From: Pseudomonas argentinensis
GTDB taxonomy: Bacteria; Pseudomonadota; Gammaproteobacteria; Pseudomonadales; Pseudomonadaceae
NCBI RefSeq assembly: GCF_001839655.2
Contig: NZ_CP056087.1
Span: forward strand, 3,782,001 to 3,846,000
Reading direction: 5' to 3'
Length of the DNA stretch: 64,000 nucleotides
Under the pieces are notes generated by a model. That model made no database searches and was not told the DNA's origin. It worked only from the letters and a program-made list of their open reading frames with translations. Position numbers and translations under genes: made by a program. How positions within the stretch are numbered: the first letter of the stretch is position 1; each line of letters opens with the position of its first letter. Positions 18,888-26,963 of the stretch are shown one piece after another.

Positions 18888-19961
18888 TCAGCCGGCCAGA
18901 CGTTGCCCTTCCGGGGCGTGTACCTCTCCGGTAAACAGCCGCCGAGCGGTGCGCACCACGGAGGCGCGAATTGTCTGGCCGCTGTACGCCAAGGCGACTT
19001 CGATAGACCCGCTCGGGTGCTCGATGCGTACGTGATCCAGGCGCTCTGCGTTGTCATCAAGCCCGAGCATGTCGGCCGCCACGGTGTGCGGGCTGACGCA
19101 GGCAGTCGCCAGGCCGATCGAACCGGTGATTGCCAGTGCACGGTGACAGGCGTGAGGCATGAAATACCGTACCTGGATGGTGCCGCCCGAGGAGGCAGGC
19201 GCCAGCAGGACCGGCTTGGGAATGACTTTTTCGCTGACGTCGCCCAGGCCCATGGCCAGGCCCGCCTGCAGGCGGATCGACTCGAGGCGGGCGAGAAACG
19301 CCTTGTCGGCATCCAGTTCGGCGGGCGACTCGCGACCGCTCTTGCCAAGACTTGCCGCGTCGATCAGCACCATCGGCATGGCCATGTCGATGCAGGTGGT
19401 TTGCACGCCGTCGAACCGGTCGCGGGTGTTGCCTGTAGGGAACAGCTTGCCGGTCTTGCTGCCGGCAGCATCCAGAAAGGTCAGCTCGATGGGCGCGGCA
19501 ACACCTGGCACACCATCGATACGGGTATTGCCCGCATAGGTAACCACGCCGCCAGGGGTCTGCACTTTCGAGCAGACGAAGGTGCCGGTGTTGAGGTTGC
19601 GAATACGCACTTCGGTGGTCGCGGGGCCGGCCTTGACCAGCCCCTGCTCGATGGCGAAGGGGCCAACGGCACACAGCATGTTGCCGCAGTTCGGCGCAGT
19701 ATCCACGCGACGCTGGGAAACCATGACCTGCACGAAGAGGTAATCGACATCCGCATCCGGGTGGCTGGACGCACTGACGATGGCGACCTTGCTGGTCTGC
19801 GGGCTACCACCCCCGATACCGTCGATTTCGAGCTCGTGCCCTGCCCCCATGACCGACAGCAGCACTTCGTTTCGCTCGTCAATCGAATCAGGCAAATCGC
19901 TGGCCAGGAAAACCGGCCCTTTGGAGGTACCTCCGCGCATGAGCACACAGGGAATACGCAT
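18888..19961 (-). CDS. PrpF/GalD-type tautomerase or isomerase (minus-strand copy)
   Basis: The 357-residue protein belongs to the PrpF family of acid isomerases (diaminopimelate-epimerase fold). The catalytic lysine and cysteine expected from PrpF are Lys58 in T-S-K-V-A and Cys92 in N-C-G-N, with the family spacing of 34. Members act as aconitate/methylaconitate isomerases or as 4-oxalomesaconate tautomerase (GalD of gallate breakdown). No gallate dioxygenase is nearby, and tricarboxylate transporters surround it. I therefore favour an unsaturated tricarboxylate such as aconitate, by inference. A close paralogue lies at 21486-22571. The ATG at 19961 is the homology-supported start. Confidence 0.88.
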   Translation of the reverse strand: MRIPCVLMRGGTSKGPVFLASDLPDSIDERNEVLLSVMGAGHELEIDGIGGGSPQTSKVAIVSASSHPDADVDYLFVQVMVSQRRVDTAPNCGNMLCAVGPFAIEQGLVKAGPATTEVRIRNLNTGTFVCSKVQTPGGVVTYAGNTRIDGVPGVAAPIELTFLDAAGSKTGKLFPTGNTRDRFDGVQTTCIDMAMPMVLIDAASLGKSGRESPAELDADKAFLARLESIRLQAGLAMGLGDVSEKVIPKPVLLAPASSGGTIQVRYFMPHACHRALAITGSIGLATACVSPHTVAADMLGLDDNAERLDHVRIEHPSGSIEVALAYSGQTIRASVVRTARRLFTGEVHAPEGQRLAG

Positions 19962-20060
19962 GACTTCTTCTCTTTCACTGATCAATCAGACCGATTGATG
20001 CCTTGAGCAAAAGAGTCACACGCACTGACAATTCCATCAAATGCAAATATTTCAGAATTT

Positions 20061-20079
20061 AATGCATAAAACGCATTAA
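20061..20079. promoter_or_regulatory. Candidate LysR operator upstream of minus-strand tautomerase
   Basis: AATGCATAAAACGCATTAA is an imperfect palindrome about 100 bases upstream of the 18888-19961 gene start. It differs at only two positions from the site at 21376-21394 in front of the paralogous plus-strand gene. It also contains T-N11-A type symmetry expected for LysR binding. Recurrence at both catabolic promoters is the main evidence. Confidence 0.6.
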
Positions 20080-20352
20080 ATAAATTTCGGTCGCGTACAC
20101 TACTCGCGGGCATTGGCTAACCGATCGAGTGGTCATAAGCAGCGAATGGTACTCAACAAAGTGTCATATACGCCCAATTCTGATGAGTAATCGTATAGGG
20201 AGAAGGTGCACAATTGCGCGCCGGCAGCCTGAAGCTTGCTTGCACTCTCCAGCGGAGTTTCGCGATGAATCGGCGAAATTCCGCTTGGAGCAAGGCCGTC
20301 ATTAGCTGGGCAAATGTTAGAAACGGGTGCGCAGATCTGTAGCTATTCCACC
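20080..20352. other. Gap between minus-strand tautomerase promoter region and lysR
   Basis: I see no credible gene here. The stretch is less GC-rich than its neighbours. It holds an imperfect hairpin at 20247-20290 and otherwise featureless DNA. Short reading frames in it lack coding-like composition and ribosome sites. It follows the lysR stop on the minus strand, so it must also contain lysR termination. Confidence 0.5.
20247..20290. repeat. Imperfect hairpin, REP-like
   Basis: CTCCAGCGGAGTTTCGC (20247-20263) pairs with GCGAAATTCCGCTTGGAG (20273-20290), with one mismatch and one bulged base, around a 9-base loop. It lies past the lysR stop on the minus strand, and could be a decayed REP element or a weak terminator. 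No T-tract follows it. Confidence 0.45.
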
Positions 20353-21273
20353 CTACGCCTGCTTGTCCGTCCCCAGGGCGGTATAGCCGGGCCACTGCTT
20401 GAGCAGGGTCTCGACGAACTGTTCGGCGGCAGGCGACAGCGACGAGCCATGACGCCGCACCAGACCCAGGGTACGGCTGATAACAGGATCGACCAGCGGG
20501 CGCTGCACCAGTATCGGGTGATCCTCGGCCGGCATCGCCAGGCTCGGCATGGCAGCAATCCCCAGGCCCGCCTCGACCATGCCCAATGATGTGGACAGGT
20601 GCTGCACCTCGTAGAACCAGCTGGGCCGCCAATCGAGGTGCGCCAAGCCGTGGTCGAGCAGCACCCGGTTGCCGCTCAGCCGGCCAACGCCGATCAACCG
20701 GTAATCGCTCAACTCACGCCAGGCCACCTGGGGCTGCTCGGCCAGTGGATGGTCACGTCGGCAGGCCAGCACAAAGGGCTCGTTGACCAGCGGCGTGAAG
20801 TCGATCTCGGCGTGCTGCCCGCTGAGCATGTTGATGCCGAAATCCGCCTCGCCGCGCAGCACCGCTTCCAGCCCCTCGTGGGCGCTAAGGTCAAGAATGC
20901 GGATACGGATCTTCGGGTACTGACGATTGAAATCGCGAATCACCGTCGGCAGGAAATAGAACGCTGCGGTGGGAATGCACGCCAGCGTCACCTGCCCGGA
21001 CTGGCGCTCGGCCAGCTCGCGAATGCCAAGGATGGAGCGCTCGAAATCATCGAGCAGGCGCCGCGCCTTGGGCAGGAAATCGCGACCGACAGCGGTAAGG
21101 CTGACCCGCCGGGTGGTGCGGTCCAGCAGTTGGGTGCCCAAGCCCTCCTCCAGCTTCTGCATGCGTCGGGTAAGGGCCGGTTGCGAGAGATGAATGGCGT
21201 TGGCGGCTTCGTGAAAATTGCCGAACTCGGCGATCTTGACGAAGGCGCGCAGGTCCTGAAGCTCGTAATTCAT
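20353..21273 (-). CDS. LysR-family transcriptional regulator
   Basis: The 306-residue protein has the LysR winged helix (A-F-V-K-I-A-E-F-G-N-F-H-E-A-A, L-S-Q-P-A-L-T-R-R-M-Q-K-L-E) and a full effector domain from about residue 90. It lies between the two tautomerase arms and is divergent from the plus-strand arm. It is the obvious activator of both arms, with an organic acid as likely inducer. A partial version of the shared operator (about 21318-21336) near its own start suggests autoregulation. Confidence 0.92.
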   Translation of the reverse strand: MNYELQDLRAFVKIAEFGNFHEAANAIHLSQPALTRRMQKLEEGLGTQLLDRTTRRVSLTAVGRDFLPKARRLLDDFERSILGIRELAERQSGQVTLACIPTAAFYFLPTVIRDFNRQYPKIRIRILDLSAHEGLEAVLRGEADFGINMLSGQHAEIDFTPLVNEPFVLACRRDHPLAEQPQVAWRELSDYRLIGVGRLSGNRVLLDHGLAHLDWRPSWFYEVQHLSTSLGMVEAGLGIAAMPSLAMPAEDHPILVQRPLVDPVISRTLGLVRRHGSSLSPAAEQFVETLLKQWPGYTALGTDKQA

Positions 21274-21375
21274 GCAAAAAACCTATCAATCGATATTTTT
21301 ATTTTCCAGCGCAGATTAGTGCATTAAACCGCATCTGGCGATCTACGCCCAACTCGAAACCTGCCCGCACGCATT

Positions 21376-21394
21376 AATGCACAAAATACATTAA
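21376..21394. promoter_or_regulatory. Candidate LysR operator upstream of plus-strand tautomerase
   Basis: AATGCACAAAATACATTAA lies about 90 bases upstream of the 21486-22571 gene and about 100 bases upstream of lysR, in the shared divergent promoter region. It matches the site at 20061-20079 in 17 of 19 positions. An additional GCATTAATGC palindrome overlaps its left end (21371-21380). Confidence 0.6.
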
Positions 21395-21485
21395 TAACCA
21401 AAATATATGCAATTTACAAAACAAACGTGGCTAACCACCATTCAAACAAGGCAACAATAAGAAAATTTATTGCACTGGAGACATC

Positions 21486-22571
21486 ATGCAAGCCATTCCC
21501 TGCGTGTTGATGCGCGGCGGCACCTCTCGCGGCCCGTTCTTTCTGGCCAATCACCTGCCCGCCGATGTCGCCCTGCGCGACGAGTTGCTCCTCAACCTGA
21601 TGGGTTCCGGTCATGAATTGGAAATCGACGGTATCGGTGGCGGCAGCCCCCAGACCAGCAAGGTGGCGATCGTCAGCACCTCCGATCACCCCGATGCCGA
21701 TGTCGACTACCTGTTCGTGCAGGTCATGGTCAACCAGCGGCGCGTCGACACGGCGCCCAATTGCGGCAACATGCTCTGCGCGGTGGGCCCTTTCGCCATC
21801 GAGCATGGCCTGGTCAAGGTCAGCACGCCGGTTACCCGGGTGCGTATCCGCAACCTCAACACCAACACCCTGGTCGACTCGGAAGTGCAGACGCCCAAGG
21901 GCAAGGTGCGCTACGAAGGTGACACCTGCATCGACGGCGTACCTGGCAGCGCCGCGCCGATCAAGCTGACGTTTCTCGATGCCGCCGGTGCCAAGACCGG
22001 CCAGTTGCTGCCCACCGGCACGGTGCGCGACCATTTTGACGGCGTAGACGCGACCTGCATCGACATGGCCATGCCCATGGTGCTGGTGCAGGCCGAAGCG
22101 CTGGGCAAGACCGGCTACGAAACCCCGGCCGAGCTAGATGCCGACACGGCTCTGCTCGAACGCCTGGAGCGCATTCGCCTGCAGGCTGGCGCCGCCATGG
22201 GCCTGGGCGATGTCAGCCAGATGGTCATCCCCAAGCCGGTGCTGCTCGCCCCGCCGCGTGAGGGCGGCACGTTGTCGACCCGTTACTTCATGCCGCACAC
22301 CTGTCATCGCTCGATCGCTGCCACCGGCGCCATCGGCCTGGCCAGCGCCTGCGCCCTGCCCGGCAGCGTGGCGTTCGACATCGCCCCCATCACCGGCGCG
22401 GCACTGGTACGCCTGGAACATCCGGGGGGCGAGATCGAAGTGTCCCTGGCACCCGGTGAAGACGCCCAACCACACAGCATGCAGGCCTCACTGATTCGCA
22501 CCGCACGCCGCCTGTTCGCCGGCGACGTGTACGTGCCGCAGGCCTTGAGAGGCACGCCCCGCAAGAACTGA
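21486..22571 (+). CDS. PrpF/GalD-type tautomerase or isomerase (plus-strand copy)
   Basis: The 361-residue protein is a close paralogue of the gene at 18888-19961; long stretches such as G-H-E-L-E-I-D-G-I-G-G-G-S-P-Q-T-S-K-V-A are identical. The predicted catalytic residues are Lys59 and Cys93. It heads the plus-strand operon with an OprD porin and TctCBA, and has a GGAG site before the ATG. Isomerisation of an imported unsaturated tricarboxylate (for example cis/trans-aconitate or oxalomesaconate) is inferred from family and context. Whether the two copies differ in substrate is not visible. Confidence 0.9.
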   Translation: MQAIPCVLMRGGTSRGPFFLANHLPADVALRDELLLNLMGSGHELEIDGIGGGSPQTSKVAIVSTSDHPDADVDYLFVQVMVNQRRVDTAPNCGNMLCAVGPFAIEHGLVKVSTPVTRVRIRNLNTNTLVDSEVQTPKGKVRYEGDTCIDGVPGSAAPIKLTFLDAAGAKTGQLLPTGTVRDHFDGVDATCIDMAMPMVLVQAEALGKTGYETPAELDADTALLERLERIRLQAGAAMGLGDVSQMVIPKPVLLAPPREGGTLSTRYFMPHTCHRSIAATGAIGLASACALPGSVAFDIAPITGAALVRLEHPGGEIEVSLAPGEDAQPHSMQASLIRTARRLFAGDVYVPQALRGTPRKN

Positions 22572-22607
22572 CGCCAACCGACACTGCACCCCCACGAGTA
22601 AATAATA

Positions 22608-23870
22608 ATGACAAGAAAGCACCTGTTTCATGCCTCCGTTGCCCCTGCTGCGGTACTGGCCGGCCTGCCGCTGGCCGTCGGCACCGCGCTGGCCGACGGC
22701 TTCATCGAAGACAGCAAGGCCAGCCTGGAGCTGCGTAACTTCTACCTCAACCGTGACTTTCGTGACGGCCCCGGGCAGAACAAGCGCGAAGAATGGGCCC
22801 AGGGCTTCATTTTCAACATGGAGTCCGGCTACACCACCGGCACGGTCGGTTTCGGTATCGACGCGCTAGCCATGCTCGGCGTCAAACTCGACTCATCGCC
22901 GGACCGCTCCGGTACCGCACTGCTGCCGCGCGACAGCAAACAGCGCCCCGAAGACGACTACAGCAAGCTTGGCCTGACTGCCAAGGTGCGCTTCAGCGAA
23001 AGCGTGCTGAAGGCTGGCACCCTGCTGCCGAAGATGCCAACCCTGCAGTTCAGCAACAGCCGCCTGCTGCCCCAGACCTTCGAGGGCTGGCAGCTGCAGA
23101 GCAAGGACATCGAGCGCCTGACCGCTTCCATCGGGCAGATTTCCCGCGTGGTACAGCGCGATGTGTCGGGCTCCGAGAAGCTGGCCCTGAACAACAAGAA
23201 CGGCCGCTTCGGCGGCAGCCCCAGCAGCGACCACCTGCGTTTCGGCAGCCTCGATTACGCCCTGGCCCCCAACACCCAGCTCAGTTACCACCACGGCGAG
23301 CTCACCGATATCTATCGCCAGCACTTCCTCGGCCTGCAGCACACCCTGCCCCTCGGCCCGGGCAAGTTGAAAAGCGACCTGCGCTATTTCAACAACAGCG
23401 AAAGCGGCCAGGCCCGAGCCGGCAATATCGACAACCAGGTGTACAACGCCATGTTCACCTACAGCCTGGCGGGCCATGCACTGGGCCTGGCCTACCAGCA
23501 AATGCGCGGTGACGAAGGCTTCACCTATGTCGACGGCGCCACGCCGTACCTGACCAACTTCCTGCAGATCAACGACTTCGCTGGGCCGGACGAACGCTCC
23601 TGGCAGCTGCGCTACGACTACGACTTCAGCAAGGTGGGCATCCCCGGCCTGACCTTCATGACCCGTTACGTGCGCGGCAGCGGTATCGACCTGGCCAACG
23701 GCGCCACCGGCGCCGAGTGGGAACGCAATACCGACCTGGCCTACGCATTCAGCCAGGGTCCGTTGAAGAACCTTACGGTTACTTGGCGCAATGCGGCCTA
23801 CAGCGCCAACTTCACCCGTGGGGTCGATGAGAACCGCCTGATTCTGAGCTACGCCCTGCCGATCTGGTGA
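22608..23870 (+). CDS. opdH: OprD-family outer-membrane porin (OpdH-like by context)
   Basis: The 420-residue protein has a signal peptide (cleavage near A-L-A-D at about residue 29). It then has the OprD opening F-I-E-D-S-K-A-S-L-E-L-R-N-F-Y-L-N-R-D-F and ends with the aromatic C-terminus L-P-I-W of an outer-membrane barrel. OprD family porins admit specific small molecules. In P. aeruginosa, OpdH lies next to tctCBA and admits tricarboxylates such as cis-aconitate, and the same order is seen here. The symbol rests on that context, not on an alignment. Confidence 0.85.
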   Translation: MTRKHLFHASVAPAAVLAGLPLAVGTALADGFIEDSKASLELRNFYLNRDFRDGPGQNKREEWAQGFIFNMESGYTTGTVGFGIDALAMLGVKLDSSPDRSGTALLPRDSKQRPEDDYSKLGLTAKVRFSESVLKAGTLLPKMPTLQFSNSRLLPQTFEGWQLQSKDIERLTASIGQISRVVQRDVSGSEKLALNNKNGRFGGSPSSDHLRFGSLDYALAPNTQLSYHHGELTDIYRQHFLGLQHTLPLGPGKLKSDLRYFNNSESGQARAGNIDNQVYNAMFTYSLAGHALGLAYQQMRGDEGFTYVDGATPYLTNFLQINDFAGPDERSWQLRYDYDFSKVGIPGLTFMTRYVRGSGIDLANGATGAEWERNTDLAYAFSQGPLKNLTVTWRNAAYSANFTRGVDENRLILSYALPIW

Positions 23871-23914
23871 TACGGCGAACCACCTGCAAATAACTCCAAT
23901 ACAGGTAAACAGCG

Positions 23915-24895
23915 ATGAAAAATCTCAAGCACCGCCTTCTTCTGCCCCTTGCCGGCGCCCTGCTGATGACCAGCCTGCAGACCAACGCAGCGCAGCCCAA
24001 TCGCCCCGAGTGCATCGCCCCGAGCAAACCAGGTGGCGGCTTCGACCTGACCTGCAAGCTGGCCCAGGCCGGTTTGAAGGACAACGACATTCTCAAGTCG
24101 CCGATGCGCGTGACCTACATGCCAGGCGGCATCGGCGCCGTGGCCTACAACGCAATCGTCGCCAACCGCCGCAATGATCCCGGCACCCTGGTGGCCTTCT
24201 CCGGCGCCTCGCTGCTGAACCTGGCACTCGGCAAATACGGCCGCTTCGACGAGAACGAAGTGCAGTGGCTGACCACCATCGGTACTGACTATGGCACCCT
24301 GGCGGTGCGCGATGACTCGCCATACAAAACCCTCGACGATGTCGTCAAAGCACTGAAGAAAGATCCGAAAAGCGTGGTCGTCGGTGGCGGCGGCAGCATC
24401 GGTGGCCAGGGCTGGATGAAGATCGCCCTGCTCGCCAAGGCAGCGGGCATCGACCCGAGCGAACTGCGCTACGCCGCATTCGAAGGTGGCTCCGAGCACT
24501 ACATGGCACTGATGGGCAAGCACGTCGACCTGGTCACCGGCAGCGCCAGCGAAATCGCTTCGCAGCAAGGCAACAACATCCGCACCCTGGCGGTATTCAG
24601 CGAAGAGCGCCTGCCGGGCGACCTGGCCTCCATCCCCACCGCTCGCGAGCAGGGATACGAGATCCAGTGGCCGCTGATCCGTGGCTACTTCCTCGGCCCG
24701 GATGTACCCGAGGAGCAGGTGCAGTGGTGGCGCGAGGCGTTTACCAAGCTGGAATCCTCGCCAGAGTTCGAGCGCTACATGGTCGACCGTGACGTATTGC
24801 CGCTGTACGTAAGCGGGCCGCAATTGCAGGCGCTGGTGAAAAAGCAGGTCGCCGAGTACCGCGAACTGGGCCGCGAGTTCGGTCTGGTCGAATAA
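23915..24895 (+). CDS. tctC: Tripartite tricarboxylate transporter, periplasmic binding protein
   Basis: The 326-residue protein begins with a signal peptide (M-K-N-L-K-H-R then a hydrophobic core, cleavage near T-N-A-A). It has the Bug/TctC fold with E-C-I-A-P-S-K-P-G-G-G-F-D-L-T in the ligand-binding entry. It captures the carboxylate in the periplasm and hands it to TctA/TctB. It lies 44 bases after the porin and 45 bases before tctB, so one operon is likely. Confidence 0.93.
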   Translation: MKNLKHRLLLPLAGALLMTSLQTNAAQPNRPECIAPSKPGGGFDLTCKLAQAGLKDNDILKSPMRVTYMPGGIGAVAYNAIVANRRNDPGTLVAFSGASLLNLALGKYGRFDENEVQWLTTIGTDYGTLAVRDDSPYKTLDDVVKALKKDPKSVVVGGGGSIGGQGWMKIALLAKAAGIDPSELRYAAFEGGSEHYMALMGKHVDLVTGSASEIASQQGNNIRTLAVFSEERLPGDLASIPTAREQGYEIQWPLIRGYFLGPDVPEEQVQWWREAFTKLESSPEFERYMVDRDVLPLYVSGPQLQALVKKQVAEYRELGREFGLVE

Positions 24896-24940
24896 ATCCC
24901 TTCCGGGAGAGCCGCTCGGCTCTCCTCACGGAGCACTCCC

Positions 24941-25396
24941 ATGCAAGACCGTATTTTTGCGGGCGTCAGCCTGCTGCTTTGTCTCGGCCTGTCGATGGCG
25001 GCCTGGAGCTACCATGCGCCGTTCTCGTACGAGCCTGTAGGGCCGCGGGCCTTTCCCCTGCTGCTGTTGCTGATGATCGCCCTGGGCGCCATCTACCTGC
25101 TGTTCAAACCGTCACGGGCCAGTATCGAGGGTGCCGAGCCCGCGCTGGATCGCCACGTGATTCGCAAGATCGTGCTGTGCATCGTCGCCCTGCTGATCTA
25201 CTCCGCGCTATTCGAACTGGCCGGCTTCATCATCGCCAGCACCCTTTTCGCCATCGCCATGGCGCGCCTGTACGAAGGCACCTGGAAAGCCAGCCTGACC
25301 TCCGGCGTGCTGCTTGCGGTGGGCCTGTACCTGCTGTTCGACAAGATCCTCGACGTCCCGCTGCCGCTCGGCATTCTTTCCAGCCTGGAGATCTGA
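24941..25396 (+). CDS. tctB: Tripartite tricarboxylate transporter, small membrane subunit
   Basis: The 151-residue protein has four predicted membrane helices and the usual TctB size and position between TctC and TctA. It has the Y-E-P-V-G-P-R-A-F-P loop near residue 28 that is typical of the family. It forms the membrane complex with TctA. The stop is 3 bases before the tctA GTG. Confidence 0.9.
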   Translation: MQDRIFAGVSLLLCLGLSMAAWSYHAPFSYEPVGPRAFPLLLLLMIALGAIYLLFKPSRASIEGAEPALDRHVIRKIVLCIVALLIYSALFELAGFIIASTLFAIAMARLYEGTWKASLTSGVLLAVGLYLLFDKILDVPLPLGILSSLEI

Positions 25397-25399
25397 TCC

Positions 25400-26911
25400 G
25401 TGGATACTTTTAGCTACCTGGGCCAGGGCTTCGGCGTCGCCCTGAGCCCCTACAACCTGTTCACCGCCCTGTGCGGCACCCTGATCGGCACCGTCGTCGG
25501 CCTGCTGCCGGGCCTGGGCCCGATCAATGGCGTGGCGCTGCTGATTCCAATCGCCTTCGCCCTCGGCCTGCCACCGGAAACCGCGCTGATCCTGCTCGCG
25601 GCGGTCTACCTGGGCTGCGAATACGGCGGTCGTATTTCCTCGATCCTGCTGAACATCCCAGGCGAGGCCTCGGCGGTGATGACTACCCTGGACGGCTATC
25701 CGCTGGCCCGCCAGGGCAAGGCTGGCGTGGCGCTGTCGATCTCCGCCTGGAGCTCGTTCGTCGGTGGCCTGATGGCGACCTGTGGCGTGGTGATCTTCGC
25801 CCCGCTGCTCGCCAAGTGGGCAGTGGCCTTCGGCCCGGCCGAATACTTCGTGCTGATGGTCTTCGCCATCGTCTGCCTGGCGGGCATGGCCGGCAACAAA
25901 CCCATGAAGACCGCCATCGCGGCCTGTATCGGCTTGTTCCTGTCGTGCGTCGGTATCGACTCCAACAGCGGCGTGTACCGCTTCACCTTCGGCAGCCTGG
26001 GCCTGGCCGACGGCATTCAGTTCGTGGTGCTGGTGCTGGGTCTGTTTTCGGTCAGCGAGATCCTCGTGCTGCTCGAGCGCACCCACCATGGTCAGAAGGC
26101 CATCGACGCCAGTGGCCGCATGCTGTTCAACGTCAAGGAAGGCATGTCGGTACTCGCCACCAACCTGCGCAGCGGTGCCACCGGCTTCTTTATGGGTGTT
26201 CTGCCAGGCGCCGGCGCAACCCTGGCCAGCGCCGTGTCGTACATGGCCGAGAAACGCCTGGCGGTGAAGGACAACAAGTTCGGTGACGGCGACCTGCGCG
26301 GCCTGGCGGCGCCGGAAACGGCGAACAGCGCCGCGGCCTGCGGCTCGATGGTACCGATGCTGACCCTCGGCGTTCCCGGCTCGGGCACCACCGCGGTGAT
26401 GCTCGGCGCCCTGACGCTGTACAACATTACCCCGGGCCCGCTGCTGTTCCGCGACCAACCGGATATCGTCTGGGGTCTGATCGCCTCGCTGTTCGTGGCC
26501 AACATCATGTTGATCATCATCAACGTGCCGATGATCAAGGTGTTCACCAAGATCCTGGCCGTGCCGTATTGGGCCCTGGTGCCGGCCATTGCCATCATCA
26601 CCTCGATAGGCGTCTATGCGGTGCATGCCACCGCGTTCGACCTGTACCTGATGATCGGCATCGGCGTCGCAGGCTACATCCTGCGCAAGATGGACTTTCC
26701 GCTGTCGGCGGTGCTGCTGGGATTCATTCTCGGCGGCATGATGGAGCAGAACCTGCGCCGCGCCCTGTCCATCTCCAACGGCGACCTGAGTATCCTGTGG
26801 AGCAGCTCGATCAGCCTGGCCGTATGGGCGCTGGTGGCTATGATGATAGCCTTGCCCATCTGGCGTATCTGGCGCGCTCGCCATAAGGCAGCGGCACCAA
26901 GCGCCAGCTGA
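25400..26911 (+). CDS. tctA: Tripartite tricarboxylate transporter, large membrane subunit
   Basis: The 503-residue protein has about twelve helices and the TctA signatures G-L-L-P-G-L-G-P-I-N-G-V, E-Y-G-G-R-I-S-S-I-L-L-N-I-P-G-E and T-L-G-V-P-G-S-G-T-T-A. It is the sodium- or proton-coupled permease of the system. It starts with GTG at 25400, with GGAG at 25387-25390, almost touching tctB. Confidence 0.95.
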   Translation: MDTFSYLGQGFGVALSPYNLFTALCGTLIGTVVGLLPGLGPINGVALLIPIAFALGLPPETALILLAAVYLGCEYGGRISSILLNIPGEASAVMTTLDGYPLARQGKAGVALSISAWSSFVGGLMATCGVVIFAPLLAKWAVAFGPAEYFVLMVFAIVCLAGMAGNKPMKTAIAACIGLFLSCVGIDSNSGVYRFTFGSLGLADGIQFVVLVLGLFSVSEILVLLERTHHGQKAIDASGRMLFNVKEGMSVLATNLRSGATGFFMGVLPGAGATLASAVSYMAEKRLAVKDNKFGDGDLRGLAAPETANSAAACGSMVPMLTLGVPGSGTTAVMLGALTLYNITPGPLLFRDQPDIVWGLIASLFVANIMLIIINVPMIKVFTKILAVPYWALVPAIAIITSIGVYAVHATAFDLYLMIGIGVAGYILRKMDFPLSAVLLGFILGGMMEQNLRRALSISNGDLSILWSSSISLAVWALVAMMIALPIWRIWRARHKAAAPSAS

Positions 26912-26963
26912 TACTTCACCCAATCAGGCTCCCCAGGGAGCCTGACGCGTTTTCGGAGCCGCC

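Noticed and set aside
20153..20632. Minus-strand open frame of 159 codons overlapping lysR
   Set aside because: Most of it is an alternative frame of lysR; the rest lies in the hairpin gap and has no recognisable motif.
22608..23870. Possible gallate-uptake porin (GalP-like) as part of a gal operon
   Set aside because: No gallate dioxygenase, oxalomesaconate hydratase or aldolase gene is in the window, and TctCBA is directly linked, so a tricarboxylate role is preferred.
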